38,660 nt of DNA from Patescibacteria group bacterium UBA6130 (GTDB lineage: Bacteria; Patescibacteriota; Microgenomatia; UBA12405; UBA6130): positions 8,684 through 47,343 of the forward strand of contig DIVO01000041.1 of assembly GCA_002428285.1 (NCBI GenBank). Direction: 5' to 3'. The translations under genes and the position numbers were made by a program. Below the pieces are notes generated by a model that worked only from the letters and a program-made list of their open reading frames with translations, was not told the DNA's origin and ran no database searches. Positions 22,853-31,467 of the stretch are shown in pieces. Each line of letters starts with the position of its first letter. Position 1 is the first letter of the stretch.

Positions 22853-23884
22853 ATGTTACAAGAAAAATTAGGCAATAATTCTATCTTTAGACCTTTCGAT
22901 CCATTAAACGAGGTTGAGTATTGGAAGTTTATTGAACGAGAAGACCCTTCCCGACTGCAAACCGAAGCTAAACTTCAAATGTGGACACTAATCGAAGAAC
23001 ATGTCTGGCAACTTGGAGTAACCCATAAAACCATGTCTTTAAACGACGAAGGTCGGCTTACTCCCGAAAACGGACAAATACCCATTAGCGACCTTTTGCA
23101 AAGAGCCGCAAACCGCTATCGCGAACTTAACCCTTATATTACAGGCAAATCGGTATTTGACCTCCAACTTGAAGGATTTGAGAAGATTGATAATGCTTTT
23201 CGGAATGGAGCCAATTTGGCTTTTTGGATCAGTCCCTGCCTAAAGGGAGAACCGGGCTATGAGGATTATTCAGTAATTTATATTTATCACAAAATTGATG
23301 ATCACGAGGTTGCTTTTACTCAATTTATGTCTTACGCAAACGATAATAGCTTAAAAAATCTCCACCAACAAACCTGCCAAGCTCTTAACCAAGAGTCTCG
23401 GCTCAATTTTAATGCCACTGCCCAAGATCTTCTTCTCAACCCCATCACCTCTAAAAACTCTATTGATCTTGATTTCTTTTTACATAAGATAGAAAAAGTC
23501 CCCCAGGGAAGAAAAGTGGTTATAACTCCTGATCTAATAAGCCAGATAGAAGAATATTTAAAGCTAGCATCTCTTCCCAATCCAAGTCAGGAAAGTCTCA
23601 AAAAGCAAATAATTGGAATTGTCAATTTAGCATACAATTTAAGCGAAGGGAAAACCGAACAGATTACCTTTAATCAACCATTTCATCAAATGCCACACCA
23701 TTTTATTCCCCAAGGATTTCAAATCTCAGGATCTTCTTGCCCATCGTTAAGAAACAATAACTTATCCGCCCTCATGACCGGCAAAGCAACTGTCAAAGAA
23801 AATGGAGATAAGATTTGTCCCATTTGTGGCATAAAACTTGATGCCAGCGGGTATTGTTCCTTGTGTAATTTATCCTTCAATTAA
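22853..23884 (+). CDS. Riboswitch-controlled hypothetical protein with C-terminal zinc ribbon
   Basis: 343 residues, not recognised. The main body is soluble, with segments WTLIEEHVWQLGVTHKTMSL (about 44-63) and LAFWISPCLKGEPGYEDYSV. The C-terminus CPICGIKLDASGYCSLCNLS (about 322-341) is a four-Cys zinc ribbon. No membrane helix or signal. A cobalamin riboswitch ends at its ATG, so B12 should control translation; links to B12 uptake, use or replacement of a B12-dependent enzyme are possible, but no enzyme family is visible. GAAGG lies 13 nt before the ATG, beyond the regulatory hairpin. Confidence 0.75.
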   Translation: MLQEKLGNNSIFRPFDPLNEVEYWKFIEREDPSRLQTEAKLQMWTLIEEHVWQLGVTHKTMSLNDEGRLTPENGQIPISDLLQRAANRYRELNPYITGKSVFDLQLEGFEKIDNAFRNGANLAFWISPCLKGEPGYEDYSVIYIYHKIDDHEVAFTQFMSYANDNSLKNLHQQTCQALNQESRLNFNATAQDLLLNPITSKNSIDLDFFLHKIEKVPQGRKVVITPDLISQIEEYLKLASLPNPSQESLKKQIIGIVNLAYNLSEGKTEQITFNQPFHQMPHHFIPQGFQISGSSCPSLRNNNLSALMTGKATVKENGDKICPICGIKLDASGYCSLCNLSFN

Positions 23885-23916
23885 GGTTTAATATCAGAAA
23901 TTGGTCATTTTGTCTC

Positions 23917-23988
23917 TTGACATAGTTAATATTGTTTTGTTAATCTTAGACAACATAAGTTACTCTTAGTTTATAAGAGTTATCTTAG
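23917..23988 (+). promoter_or_regulatory. Promoter and 20-bp-spaced operator repeats of the HTH gene
   Basis: TTGACA (23917-23922), then TTAATC at 17 bp. TTAnTCTTAG occurs at 23940 and 23960 and, with one base missing, at 23980: three copies spaced 20 bp, so on one face of the helix. ACTCTTA/TAAGAGT (23962-23980) is also an inverted repeat. Probably the binding site of the downstream regulator. Confidence 0.55.
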
Positions 23989-24027
23989 TTTAGCTTAAGT
24001 ATTAAATCAATATAGAAAGAACCACAA

Positions 24028-24252
24028 ATGTCAGACAAAAAACAAAACTCCCCCAAAGAACTTTCTCTGGAAAACCTGCCTGATCTTCTTACTGTCCGAG
24101 AAGTTGCCGAATTGCTTAGAGTTTCTCCTTTAACTATAAAAAGATGGGGTAAGCGGGGAAAACTCCCCCCCATCAGAATTAACTCAAGAGGCGATAGAAG
24201 ATATAGAAAAAGCTCGGTTTTATATCTTCTGGGTATCCCTGAGGGAGAATAA
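24028..24252 (+). CDS. Excisionase-type helix-turn-helix DNA-binding protein
   Basis: 74 residues. LLTVREVAELLRVSPLTIKR (about 21-40) is a MerR/excisionase-like (HTH_17) helix-turn-helix, followed by a basic wing GKLPPIRINSRGDRRYRKSS. There is no further domain, so it probably binds DNA without a sensor. Its upstream region has three in-phase repeats, pointing to autoregulation. The target could also lie elsewhere. It stands alone. Confidence 0.8.
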   Translation: MSDKKQNSPKELSLENLPDLLTVREVAELLRVSPLTIKRWGKRGKLPPIRINSRGDRRYRKSSVLYLLGIPEGE

Positions 24253-24463
24253 GTTTAAAAAAACTTACTAGATCAACCCAAAACTATTGCTCGGCAAGAC
24301 AATTACAAAGTATATCAAGAGTTAAATTTATAAGATAACATCGAGAGAATAACACCTTCTTATCAGAGTTGTTTCTTATTTGCCATTGCAATATCAACAT
24401 TTATACAATGTTATCCTTTAAAAACTAAATTGATTGCAACAAGTGAAGCTTAAATCTTACGAA

Positions 24464-25180
24464 TCAAGGAGTTTTAAAAGAATATAAAGCATTTTCTAAA
24501 GTCTGAAGAAAATGCTGTTCTCCGGAAAGCAGTTCCGGACTTGGCTCAATTATTTCGCCAATATTGGCTTCAATTGGAGTACCAACAACCATGCTCTTCC
24601 CCATTGGCTTATTCTTGCCTGAAAAATATATAGGCAGATAATGCAGGTCAGGGTTATGTCTTCCTATCCTGAATATTCCGCTTTGAAAACCATCTTGCTT
24701 TTCTTTATACCTTGTTCCTTCAGGGGCAATAATAATTGCTGAACCTGGAATTTGTGCTACCGACGTAATTGTCTTCATCATATTTCTATAACTTTTATAA
24801 AGCTGATCTTGGGTGTATTTATCTTGATCGTAGTGCTGAATAATGGGAATTATATTTATTCCCAAAGCCTCTGCTAACCTTATCAATAGATTTGTCTTAT
24901 AGTGATTTTCCGAAGCTGGAATGGCAATAATTTTGAATTCATTTAATCTAAGCAGACCTGCCACAACTAAACCCGGATCAATCATACTTTGATGATTGAA
25001 ATAAGCCAGAATAGAATGCTGTTGAGCTAACTGAGCAACCCGTTCCTCTGTTTGGGCAGAAATATTCCAATTGACCCTGTAGGGAAACTTCATCAAACCT
25101 TCCAGCATTGGACCTATTACAGATACTTTTGCCTCTTTTATGCCCATGGTGCCTGATCGACTAGCCTCAACTGATCTCAT
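24464..25180 (-). CDS. 1-acyl-glycerol-3-phosphate acyltransferase-like (PlsC family)
   Basis: 238 residues. The acyltransferase HX4D motif is NHQSMID (about 59-65) and IIIAPEGTRYKEKQDGFQSG (about 148-167) carries the EGTR motif, so the fold is that of phospholipid acyltransferases; the substrate is probably lysophosphatidate, though not proven. No clear membrane helix, as in some short members. Its ATG overlaps the nth stop (ATGA), so it is translationally coupled in folD-nth-plsC. Confidence 0.82.
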   Translation of the reverse strand: MRSVEASRSGTMGIKEAKVSVIGPMLEGLMKFPYRVNWNISAQTEERVAQLAQQHSILAYFNHQSMIDPGLVVAGLLRLNEFKIIAIPASENHYKTNLLIRLAEALGINIIPIIQHYDQDKYTQDQLYKSYRNMMKTITSVAQIPGSAIIIAPEGTRYKEKQDGFQSGIFRIGRHNPDLHYLPIYFSGKNKPMGKSMVVGTPIEANIGEIIEPSPELLSGEQHFLQTLENALYSFKTP

Positions 25181-25836
25181 TTTTTAAAATCGGCACCACT
25201 GAGAACTTCTGCCGAGGGACACAATTCATTAACAACACATTTGCTGCATTTTGGTTTTCTCGCTTGGCAAGTCGCTCTACCGTGTCCAATTAGTAAGTAG
25301 GTTAACTTAAACCACTGCCTGTTTATAAATAATTTCATCAAATCCCTCTCTATCTTTTCCGGGCTAGATTCTTGGCTGAAACCCAGCCTGTTAGATAGCC
25401 TTTTAACGTGAGTATCCACCGCCACTCCTTCAAATTTATCAAAAGCGTTGCCTAACACTATGTTGGCTGTCTTTCTGGCTACACCAGGAAGACTAGTCAG
25501 TTTTTCCATTGTGTCAGGCACTTTACCGTCATATTTTTTTAAAATCATAACCGCACTGCCCTGGATATATTTAGCCTTATTATTATATAAACCTATCGAC
25601 CTGATATCTTTTTGCAGTTGAATAAGGTCGGCCTGAGCATAATCTCTGATTGTTTTGTATTTCTTAAACAGTTTTGCGGTAACTTTATTAACTTGCTTAT
25701 CGGTGGTCTGAGCAGACAAGATAACTGATACCAGAAGTTCAAAATTATTAGAGTATTTTAGAATGATCTTGGCTTTGGGATATTCTTTTTCGAGCCTAGA
25801 GAACACTTGTTGGGCTCGTCTTTTATCACTCCTCAT
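25177..25836 (-). CDS. nth: Endonuclease III
   Basis: About 219 residues from the ATG at 25836, which starts inside the folD stop region; an upstream in-frame ATG at 25866 would overlap folD further. Nth removes oxidised pyrimidines. The helix-hairpin-helix LPGVARKTANIVLG carries the catalytic Lys, VDTHVKRLSNRLGF the catalytic Asp, and CQARKPKCSKCVVNELC is the C-X6-C-X2-C-X5-C 4Fe-4S site. Length and order match the family. It is flanked by folD and plsC, with overlaps on both sides. Confidence 0.92.
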   Translation of the reverse strand: MRSDKRRAQQVFSRLEKEYPKAKIILKYSNNFELLVSVILSAQTTDKQVNKVTAKLFKKYKTIRDYAQADLIQLQKDIRSIGLYNNKAKYIQGSAVMILKKYDGKVPDTMEKLTSLPGVARKTANIVLGNAFDKFEGVAVDTHVKRLSNRLGFSQESSPEKIERDLMKLFINRQWFKLTYLLIGHGRATCQARKPKCSKCVVNELCPSAEVLSGADFKK

Positions 25837-26689
25837 TATTTTGCAATAGACCCGGAGAGATACCATTTACCGCTCTTATAAAATTTTTCATCAAACATGC
25901 CACAGTCAAAGGGCCAATTCCTCCCGGCACAGGGGTAATAAATGAAGCTTTAGCGGCAACCGAATTAAAATCAAAATCTCCCTTAGGTGAACCCACATCA
26001 ATAGCTACTACTCCTTCTTTAACCATATCCCCTTTTATCAAACTTGCCTGACCGGTAGCCGAAATTAAAATATCCGCTTTTTTAGTCCACTCCTCTAGAT
26101 TGTGGGTTGATCGATTACAAATAGTCACAGTGGCTCCTTTATTTGATAACAATACACTAAGAGGCATACCCACTAATGATGAATTGCCGATCACACATAT
26201 ATTTTTATCCGATAAAGCTATTTTACCCGCTTCAAGAGCAGTCATAACCGCCTCAACAGCCGCTGGCAAATATTCATCTGCTTCTTGGGTGATTTTTCCA
26301 AGATTATTCGCTCCCAAACAATCAATATCCTTTGAAGGCGTTATGGAGCTTAACAATTTAGACTTTTGTCTCTTTTCCCAATCATCTGGCAGCGGCAATT
26401 GCACCATTATGCCGGAAACCATCTCGTTATTATTCAAATCCCCAATAATCTCTAAAGCCTTCGGAAATGATAACTTATCATGATAAATTATCTCGAAATT
26501 TATCCCAACTTCTTTTGCATATCTTTTCTTAATTTCTGTATAAAGATGACTTGCTTTGTCTTGTCCAATTAACAAAGAGCAAAGCTTTTTTTGCCGACTT
26601 TCATCAGACAACTTTTCCACCTGAGAGGATATAATTGTCTTCAACCTATCAGCTGTTTTAAGACCATCAAAGCGAACTGTTTTTGTCAT
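25826..26689 (-). CDS. folD: Methylenetetrahydrofolate dehydrogenase/cyclohydrolase
   Basis: 287 residues, normal length. FolD oxidises methylene-THF and opens methenyl-THF to formyl-THF for purines and initiator tRNA. The catalytic YxxxK is YTEIKK near residue 52; PSKDIDCLGANNLGK, VIGNSSLVGMPLSVLL (nucleotide binding), ISATGQASLIKGDMV and VPGGIGPLTVACLMKN are present. TAGAAT with an upstream TG ends 6 nt before the ATG, so the mRNA is probably leaderless. It leads the folD-nth-plsC unit. Confidence 0.93.
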   Translation of the reverse strand: MTKTVRFDGLKTADRLKTIISSQVEKLSDESRQKKLCSLLIGQDKASHLYTEIKKRYAKEVGINFEIIYHDKLSFPKALEIIGDLNNNEMVSGIMVQLPLPDDWEKRQKSKLLSSITPSKDIDCLGANNLGKITQEADEYLPAAVEAVMTALEAGKIALSDKNICVIGNSSLVGMPLSVLLSNKGATVTICNRSTHNLEEWTKKADILISATGQASLIKGDMVKEGVVAIDVGSPKGDFDFNSVAAKASFITPVPGGIGPLTVACLMKNFIRAVNGISPGLLQNNEE

Positions 26690-26695
26690 AGTGGT

Positions 26696-26704
26696 ATTCT
26701 ACCA
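26696..26704 (-). promoter_or_regulatory. Extended -10, leaderless-type promoter of folD
   Basis: Minus-strand TGGTAGAAT ends 6 nt before the folD ATG. Confidence 0.5.
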
Positions 26705-27117
26705 TTTTCATAACAAAAAAGACCTCAGCGAGCCAATATCATCAACGGTTATAATCGATAATAGACCGAAATCTAATTACCTATAATAGTTATGATTGTT
26801 GATAACTTCTTATTTTATAGGCTTTCACGCCATTTCCACTCTTTCTAAGTATGATAATAGCATGGTTTGGTAATTATGCGTTTATTAATTGCACTATCTC
26901 CGAACACGTAACTGCCAATTTGTGCTCAAAATTTAGTAAAGGTTATAATAGACTTCATAGTTTGTCTATAACTATTAATCTATATACTTATACATCACTA
27001 TTTTTAATTAAAATTTCCTAATACTAGGTAAGTAATCGGTGATATAGTGTATATACTAGAGGTTAGGAATAATTTAAGAGCAAATTGTCTTTTTCTAAGC
27101 TTTTTTTAAAAGAGGTG
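26705..27117. other. AT-rich intergenic region
   Basis: About 410 nt with many TATAAT-like words (for example near 26783) but no supported gene or clear terminator. An 18-codon ORF starts just after the TATAAT near 26783, without features that support it. Confidence 0.4.
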
Positions 27118-27999
27118 CTATATTTTTTTGAAGTCTATTCTCACTTTTTCTGACCAGACAAGATAGACAAATTCCAGAAGTTTTATTTGTCGTTTTATTC
27201 TCCATGGTTGTATGAGTATTCTAAAAAGCCACTCTCCTCCTCGTTGTCTGAGCCATAATGGCGCCCTAGTCACTTTTCCTGAATAATAGTCAAATGCCCC
27301 ACCTATACCAATCAGCAAATTGACTTTTATTTTATCTTTATTTCTCATTATCCACTCCTCCTGTCTGCCCATTCCATAAGCAACAAAGAGCAAATCGATA
27401 CTTCTTTTTCTTTGTCTTTTGGCAGCCTTTTTAATCATCATAATTACATCCTTATCCCCCCCTGTTCCTGCCTCGCCCTCATACCAACCGGCGACTTTTA
27501 AATCGTTATATTTCTTTTTAAAATACTTAGCCGTCTTTCCCGCGACGCTATCTCTTCCGCCCAAAAAATATACAGACTTACCTTCTTTGGCAGCCATTGC
27601 TATTAAATCATCCATAAAATCAACTCCTGTAAGCTTAGCCTTGGCTAAGCTGCCAAAATGGAGTCGAAATGCACCCTGACAAGCCCAGACAGCGTTGTAA
27701 GCGACTTTTTTAGCCTTGCCCGCAGTATCCCAGTTCTTTGACATCTCACGCTTATCCTGAAGGTATTTAGCCCAAAGAAGATAAGCGCCATCAGGCAAAG
27801 AATAGTCAAATTTATTAATAATTAGGTTAAAATTAGGTTCATGGTAAGCTTTGACTATGAATTCCGGGTTGGGAGTAACCACCTTTGTCTGCTTGCCTTT
27901 TTCAAGCCTATCTTTAACCTGAGATAGCAGTTTATCCTTCAAACTGCCACCTATGTTGATCTTAACAATAACCCGCCTATTTAGGTTGTTTACTGACAT
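27118..27999 (-). CDS. WecG/TagA/CpsF-family glycosyltransferase
   Basis: 293 residues. Motifs of the family: YSLPDGAYLLWAK (about 86-98), VYFLGGRDSVAGKTA (about 144-158), DLLFVAYGMGRQEEWIM (about 203-219) and IGIGGAFDYYSGKVTRAP (about 231-248), then WLFRILIQPWRI at the membrane-associated C-terminus. Members transfer a hexosamine or ManNAc to lipid-linked sugars for surface polymers. TATAAT lies 14 nt before the ATG and there is no SD. A partner polymer cluster is not in the window. Confidence 0.88.
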   Translation of the reverse strand: MSVNNLNRRVIVKINIGGSLKDKLLSQVKDRLEKGKQTKVVTPNPEFIVKAYHEPNFNLIINKFDYSLPDGAYLLWAKYLQDKREMSKNWDTAGKAKKVAYNAVWACQGAFRLHFGSLAKAKLTGVDFMDDLIAMAAKEGKSVYFLGGRDSVAGKTAKYFKKKYNDLKVAGWYEGEAGTGGDKDVIMMIKKAAKRQRKRSIDLLFVAYGMGRQEEWIMRNKDKIKVNLLIGIGGAFDYYSGKVTRAPLWLRQRGGEWLFRILIQPWRIKRQIKLLEFVYLVWSEKVRIDFKKI

Positions 28000-28487
28000 T
28001 GTTTTGTGCTGTTATTATAAGAATTTCGTAAGGAAATAGCAAAATGATGTATTAAAAAGACATTTTTCATATTTTAAGCCTACTTATAAGAACCAGAGGT
28101 TGGAAAATAGTGTTATATAATTAATGTTCACTCATATTACAGGATAATATAACCAATACAACTATCTTTTATTTTCTGTGTCAGTCGGAAGATCAAACTG
28201 CCAAATCTGGCAAGTAGATCATTTTACTATATATAGCATGATATTTATATAAATAATCGGGTAATTTAAAAATCACACAAAATACTTGGTCATATTCGAT
28301 TTTAGTTATCACCCTATATTCCAAATATTTATTTAAATATGTTAAAAAAACTACAAAACTAGATAAAATAAATAAATAATATTTATAGGTTTAATGATAA
28401 TTATTTCCTCGGATAAGAAATATCCGAAAAAGGAGAATATACAGAAAAAATACCATGATAGATATTATCCTCTAGTAAAAGTTATGA
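28000..28487. other. AT-rich intergenic region with one inverted repeat
   Basis: No supported gene. TCGGATA/TATCCGA (28409-28427, 5 nt loop) may be the mreB 3' hairpin, although no long T run follows on the minus strand. Confidence 0.4.
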
Positions 28488-29492
28488 TCACTTTTTTAAT
28501 GATCGGCGATAAGCATCAATATTTTCCAAAACCATACCTGTACCCTTAATTACTGCAGCCAAAGGCTCATCAACAATATGGCAGACAACACCTAACTGCT
28601 TCGTAAGATATTTATCTATATCAGCTAACAAGGCCGTTCCTCCGCTTAAAATAATTCCCTTTTCAACAATATCCGATACTAGTTCCGGAGGTGTTTCCTC
28701 CAATACCTCTTTCATAGCATTGAGTATCTGCGCTAATGGTTCTTGAATAGCTTCAGATACCTGAGAAGCTGTAACCTCAACCTTCTTAGGCATACCAGTA
28801 ACCGCATCTCTGCCCCTTATCTCCATGCTTTTTTCTTTTTTAACCGGACCTGCCGAGCCTATTGACAGCTTCAGGGTTTCTGAAGTTTGCTCACCTACTA
28901 AAACACCATGTTTTTTTCTCAAATAGGCACTAATAGCTTCGTCAAGCTTACTGCCTCCAACTCTTAAGCTCCTATGATTAACAACTCCTCCTAACGAGAT
29001 AACTGCAGCTTCGCAGGATCCTCCTCCTATATCAACTATCATATTGCCAGATGGTTCACTAATAGGAATTTGAGCTCCAATAGCTGCCGCTAGAGGCTCA
29101 TCTATCAGGTAGGCAATTCGAGCTCCAGCAGACATAGTTGCATCTATAACAGCCCTTTGTTCAACCTGAGTCACCCCAGCAGGCACACAAATTAAAACTT
29201 CGGGTTTAAATAGTGTAGTTGAGCCGCAAACCTTTTTAATATAAAACCTAAGCATGGCCTCAGTTACTTCATAGTCAGCGATAACCCCATCCCTCATCGG
29301 TCTTCTGGCAACAATGTATTCAGGGGTACGACCAAGCATTTGTTTTGCCTCTTTCCCAACAGCTAATACTTTGTTATCTTCCAATGAGACTGCTACAACT
29401 GTCGGCTCATTTAAAACCAGTCCTTGTCCGACTTCCCACACCAAAGAATTGGCTGTCCCTAAATCAATTCCCAGTTTCTTAAAAAGAGGCAT
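28488..29492 (-). CDS. mreB: Rod-shape protein MreB
   Basis: 334 residues, an actin-like ATPase that organises peptidoglycan synthesis. Phosphate-1 loop GIDLGTANSLVW (about 8-19), MIVDIGGGSCEAAVISLGG (phosphate 2), the IDEPLAAAIGAQ region and GIILSGGTALLADID (adenosine site). mreC and mreD are not adjacent, so they must lie elsewhere or be absent. Upstream is a 240 nt region with hairpins and a TGATATAAT promoter. Confidence 0.95.
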   Translation of the reverse strand: MPLFKKLGIDLGTANSLVWEVGQGLVLNEPTVVAVSLEDNKVLAVGKEAKQMLGRTPEYIVARRPMRDGVIADYEVTEAMLRFYIKKVCGSTTLFKPEVLICVPAGVTQVEQRAVIDATMSAGARIAYLIDEPLAAAIGAQIPISEPSGNMIVDIGGGSCEAAVISLGGVVNHRSLRVGGSKLDEAISAYLRKKHGVLVGEQTSETLKLSIGSAGPVKKEKSMEIRGRDAVTGMPKKVEVTASQVSEAIQEPLAQILNAMKEVLEETPPELVSDIVEKGIILSGGTALLADIDKYLTKQLGVVCHIVDEPLAAVIKGTGMVLENIDAYRRSLKK

Positions 29493-29735
29493 TTTTTAAT
29501 TGATCAACTTTCTTTAATAAATATATTCTTTATTCTTGCTTAATTTTTGATTGTCTCTGATATCTTTTGATATCATTAGACCACATTTTTTTAGCTATAA
29601 AATCATTATATCAAAAGTGAGTACAAAAAAGAACTTTTGATCGAGATGCCTATGAGGCAACTCATAGCACAGCTCGTGATATTTCTGATATCACATGGTT
29701 CTTGTGCTTTGAAATATTCTATCGAGATACTTTAA
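29493..29735 (-). promoter_or_regulatory. mreB upstream region with hairpins and extended -10
   Basis: Minus-strand hairpins GTGATAT/ATATCAC and CTATGAG/CTCATAG, an outer AGCACA/TGTGCT, and ATCAAAAG/CTTTTGAT around TGATATAAT near 29615. It could hold the ddl terminator and the mreB promoter with a leader of about 100 nt. Confidence 0.4.
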
Positions 29736-30737
29736 TCAGAAAGCATTTGAAATAATAATATCCAATAATTCAGAGTAAGAAATACCCGTTGCACTTGCTT
29801 CTTTGGGAAGCAAAGAATTTGGAGTCAGACCTGGAATGGTGTTAATCTCTAAAACAAATATTCCCTTGTCGTTTACAATCATGTCAGCTCTGGAAAAACC
29901 TTTGCAACCCAAAGTCTTATGAATAGTAATAGCAATGTTCTTGACTTGTGTTGTTAATGACTTATTGATTCTTGCAGGAATTATCTCTTTAGCTTCTCCG
30001 GGTAAATATTTCGACTTGTAATCAAAAAATTTGCTCTTAGGCTTTATCTCAACCACTTCCAAGGCAAAAGGATTACTATTGCCCAATACCCCACAGGACA
30101 CCTCTGTCCCAGCTATATACTCCTCCACAATCACCCTGTCACAAAATTCAAAAACCTTTTTAACTGCCTTTATATAATCACTATTACTCGAAACAACACT
30201 AACTCCTACACTAGATCCCTGATCAGAGGGTTTTACCACCAATTTTCCAGCAATTTTCGGAGATCCGATTACCTTTCCTCTTTCTATCACATAACTCTTT
30301 GGCATCGTAACAATTCCGGAAAAATACCTTTTGAAGGAAGCCTTATCCAACCCTATCGCAGACGCTAAAACTCCCGATCCGGTATAAGGCACTTTTAATA
30401 AATCTAATAGTGCTTGAACTCTTCCATCTTCTCCGAATTTGCCATGAAGACAGAGAAATATCACATCCAGCTCTTTGATTTTCTGTATCACAGGTTCTAT
30501 GTTGATTGCACAAGTTTCGCTTTTTACATCTTTATTTACATTTTGATGTATATCTTTAATGTTTTCAATCCATTGATAGCTTTTGATAAGCCATTTGTTT
30601 TTTTTAGTTATTAAAACTGGATATACTTCATATTTATTCTTATCCAGTCCATGAGCAACCTGTTTACCTGAAGAAAGAGAAACGAAATGCTCACTACTTG
30701 GCCCTCCCGTTAAAACACCTACCTTAATTTTAGTCAC
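29736..30737 (-). CDS. ddl: D-alanine--D-alanine ligase
   Basis: 333 residues. An ATP-grasp enzyme making D-Ala-D-Ala for peptidoglycan. GVLTGGPSSEHFVSLSSG (about 8-25), LCLHGKFGEDGRVQALLD (about 96-113), KPSDQGSSVGVSVV (about 168-181), VEEYIAGTEVSCGV and EINTIPGLTPNSLLP (about 298-312) are canonical. It overlaps the end of rnhB by 8 nt, so the two are coupled. Peptidoglycan synthesis therefore appears active, in line with mreB next door. Confidence 0.94.
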   Translation of the reverse strand: MTKIKVGVLTGGPSSEHFVSLSSGKQVAHGLDKNKYEVYPVLITKKNKWLIKSYQWIENIKDIHQNVNKDVKSETCAINIEPVIQKIKELDVIFLCLHGKFGEDGRVQALLDLLKVPYTGSGVLASAIGLDKASFKRYFSGIVTMPKSYVIERGKVIGSPKIAGKLVVKPSDQGSSVGVSVVSSNSDYIKAVKKVFEFCDRVIVEEYIAGTEVSCGVLGNSNPFALEVVEIKPKSKFFDYKSKYLPGEAKEIIPARINKSLTTQVKNIAITIHKTLGCKGFSRADMIVNDKGIFVLEINTIPGLTPNSLLPKEASATGISYSELLDIIISNAF

Positions 30738-31407
30738 TACTTATTATTTTTGAAATAAATAACTTGCGATGAAGTTTGCATGGTCCTATTTTTAACAAAG
30801 CCTGTCTATGCTCTTTGGTTCCATAGCCCTTGTTTCTTTCCCAACCATATTCGGGATAACGTTTTGATAACTTTCTCATAATGTCGTCTCTATATACCTT
30901 GGCAACAATAGAAGCCGAAGCGATGGAAATGCTTTTACAGTCTCCTTTAATAATGGCGTTCTGGTTTTTTATTCCTACTCCCGGCATGTGTTTTAAATAA
31001 AAGGCATCTAATAAAAGATATATATTGTCCGGATTTGAATTTTCAGATCTTTTTCCATCCCTGCTTATCATTTTTTGAATATTACCAACAGCTCTTCGCA
31101 TAGCTTTTTGAGTGGATCTAACTATCCCCAAACTATTTATATCTGTAACACTTGCCTCTCCGACGGACCAGTAAAGACACCTGTTTTTTATCTCTATTGA
31201 TAACTGTTCTCTCTGTTTAGGGTTTAGCTTTTTGGAATCGTTAATACCAAGATGGTTAATATCGCTGTCAGACATCCTCGGCCATACAACCACTCCGGCG
31301 ACTACAGGACCAGATAAACATCCCCTACCGACCTCATCAACACCTGCAACAAAAAAGTATTTAATTTTCCATACTTCCTTTTCTAAAGAAAAATCAGGCA
31401 AGACCAT
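30730..31407 (-). CDS. rnhB: Ribonuclease HII
   Basis: 225 residues. RNase HII cleaves RNA in RNA-DNA hybrids and at misincorporated ribonucleotides. AGVDEVGRGCLSGPVVAGVV (about 21-40) has the catalytic Asp-Glu, NDSKKLNPKQRE follows, LLLDAFYLKH contributes a further Asp, and SIASASIVAKVYRDDIM (about 180-196) is the conserved segment. TATAAT ends 5 nt before the ATG, so the mRNA is probably leaderless. It diverges from the PEGA gene and overlaps ddl. Confidence 0.93.
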   Translation of the reverse strand: MVLPDFSLEKEVWKIKYFFVAGVDEVGRGCLSGPVVAGVVVWPRMSDSDINHLGINDSKKLNPKQREQLSIEIKNRCLYWSVGEASVTDINSLGIVRSTQKAMRRAVGNIQKMISRDGKRSENSNPDNIYLLLDAFYLKHMPGVGIKNQNAIIKGDCKSISIASASIVAKVYRDDIMRKLSKRYPEYGWERNKGYGTKEHRQALLKIGPCKLHRKLFISKIISSD

Positions 31408-31412
31408 ATATC

Positions 31413-31418
31413 ATTATA
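31413..31418 (-). promoter_or_regulatory. -10 of rnhB, leaderless type
   Basis: Minus-strand TATAAT, then 5 nt and the ATG. Confidence 0.5.
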
Positions 31419-31431
31419 CCTGCGGTTAAAA

Positions 31432-31461
31432 TTGATTTGTCTATATGGCTTAAGATATAAT
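31432..31461 (+). promoter_or_regulatory. Promoter of the PEGA gene, leaderless type
   Basis: TTGATT (31432-31437), 18 bp, TATAAT (31456-31461), then 6 nt and the ATG at 31468. Confidence 0.65.
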
Positions 31462-31467
31462 TGCCGT

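Noticed and set aside
26785..26841. 18-codon ORF after a TATAAT
   Set aside because: The spacing is 4 nt and the peptide has no recognisable feature; AT-rich DNA gives many such cases.
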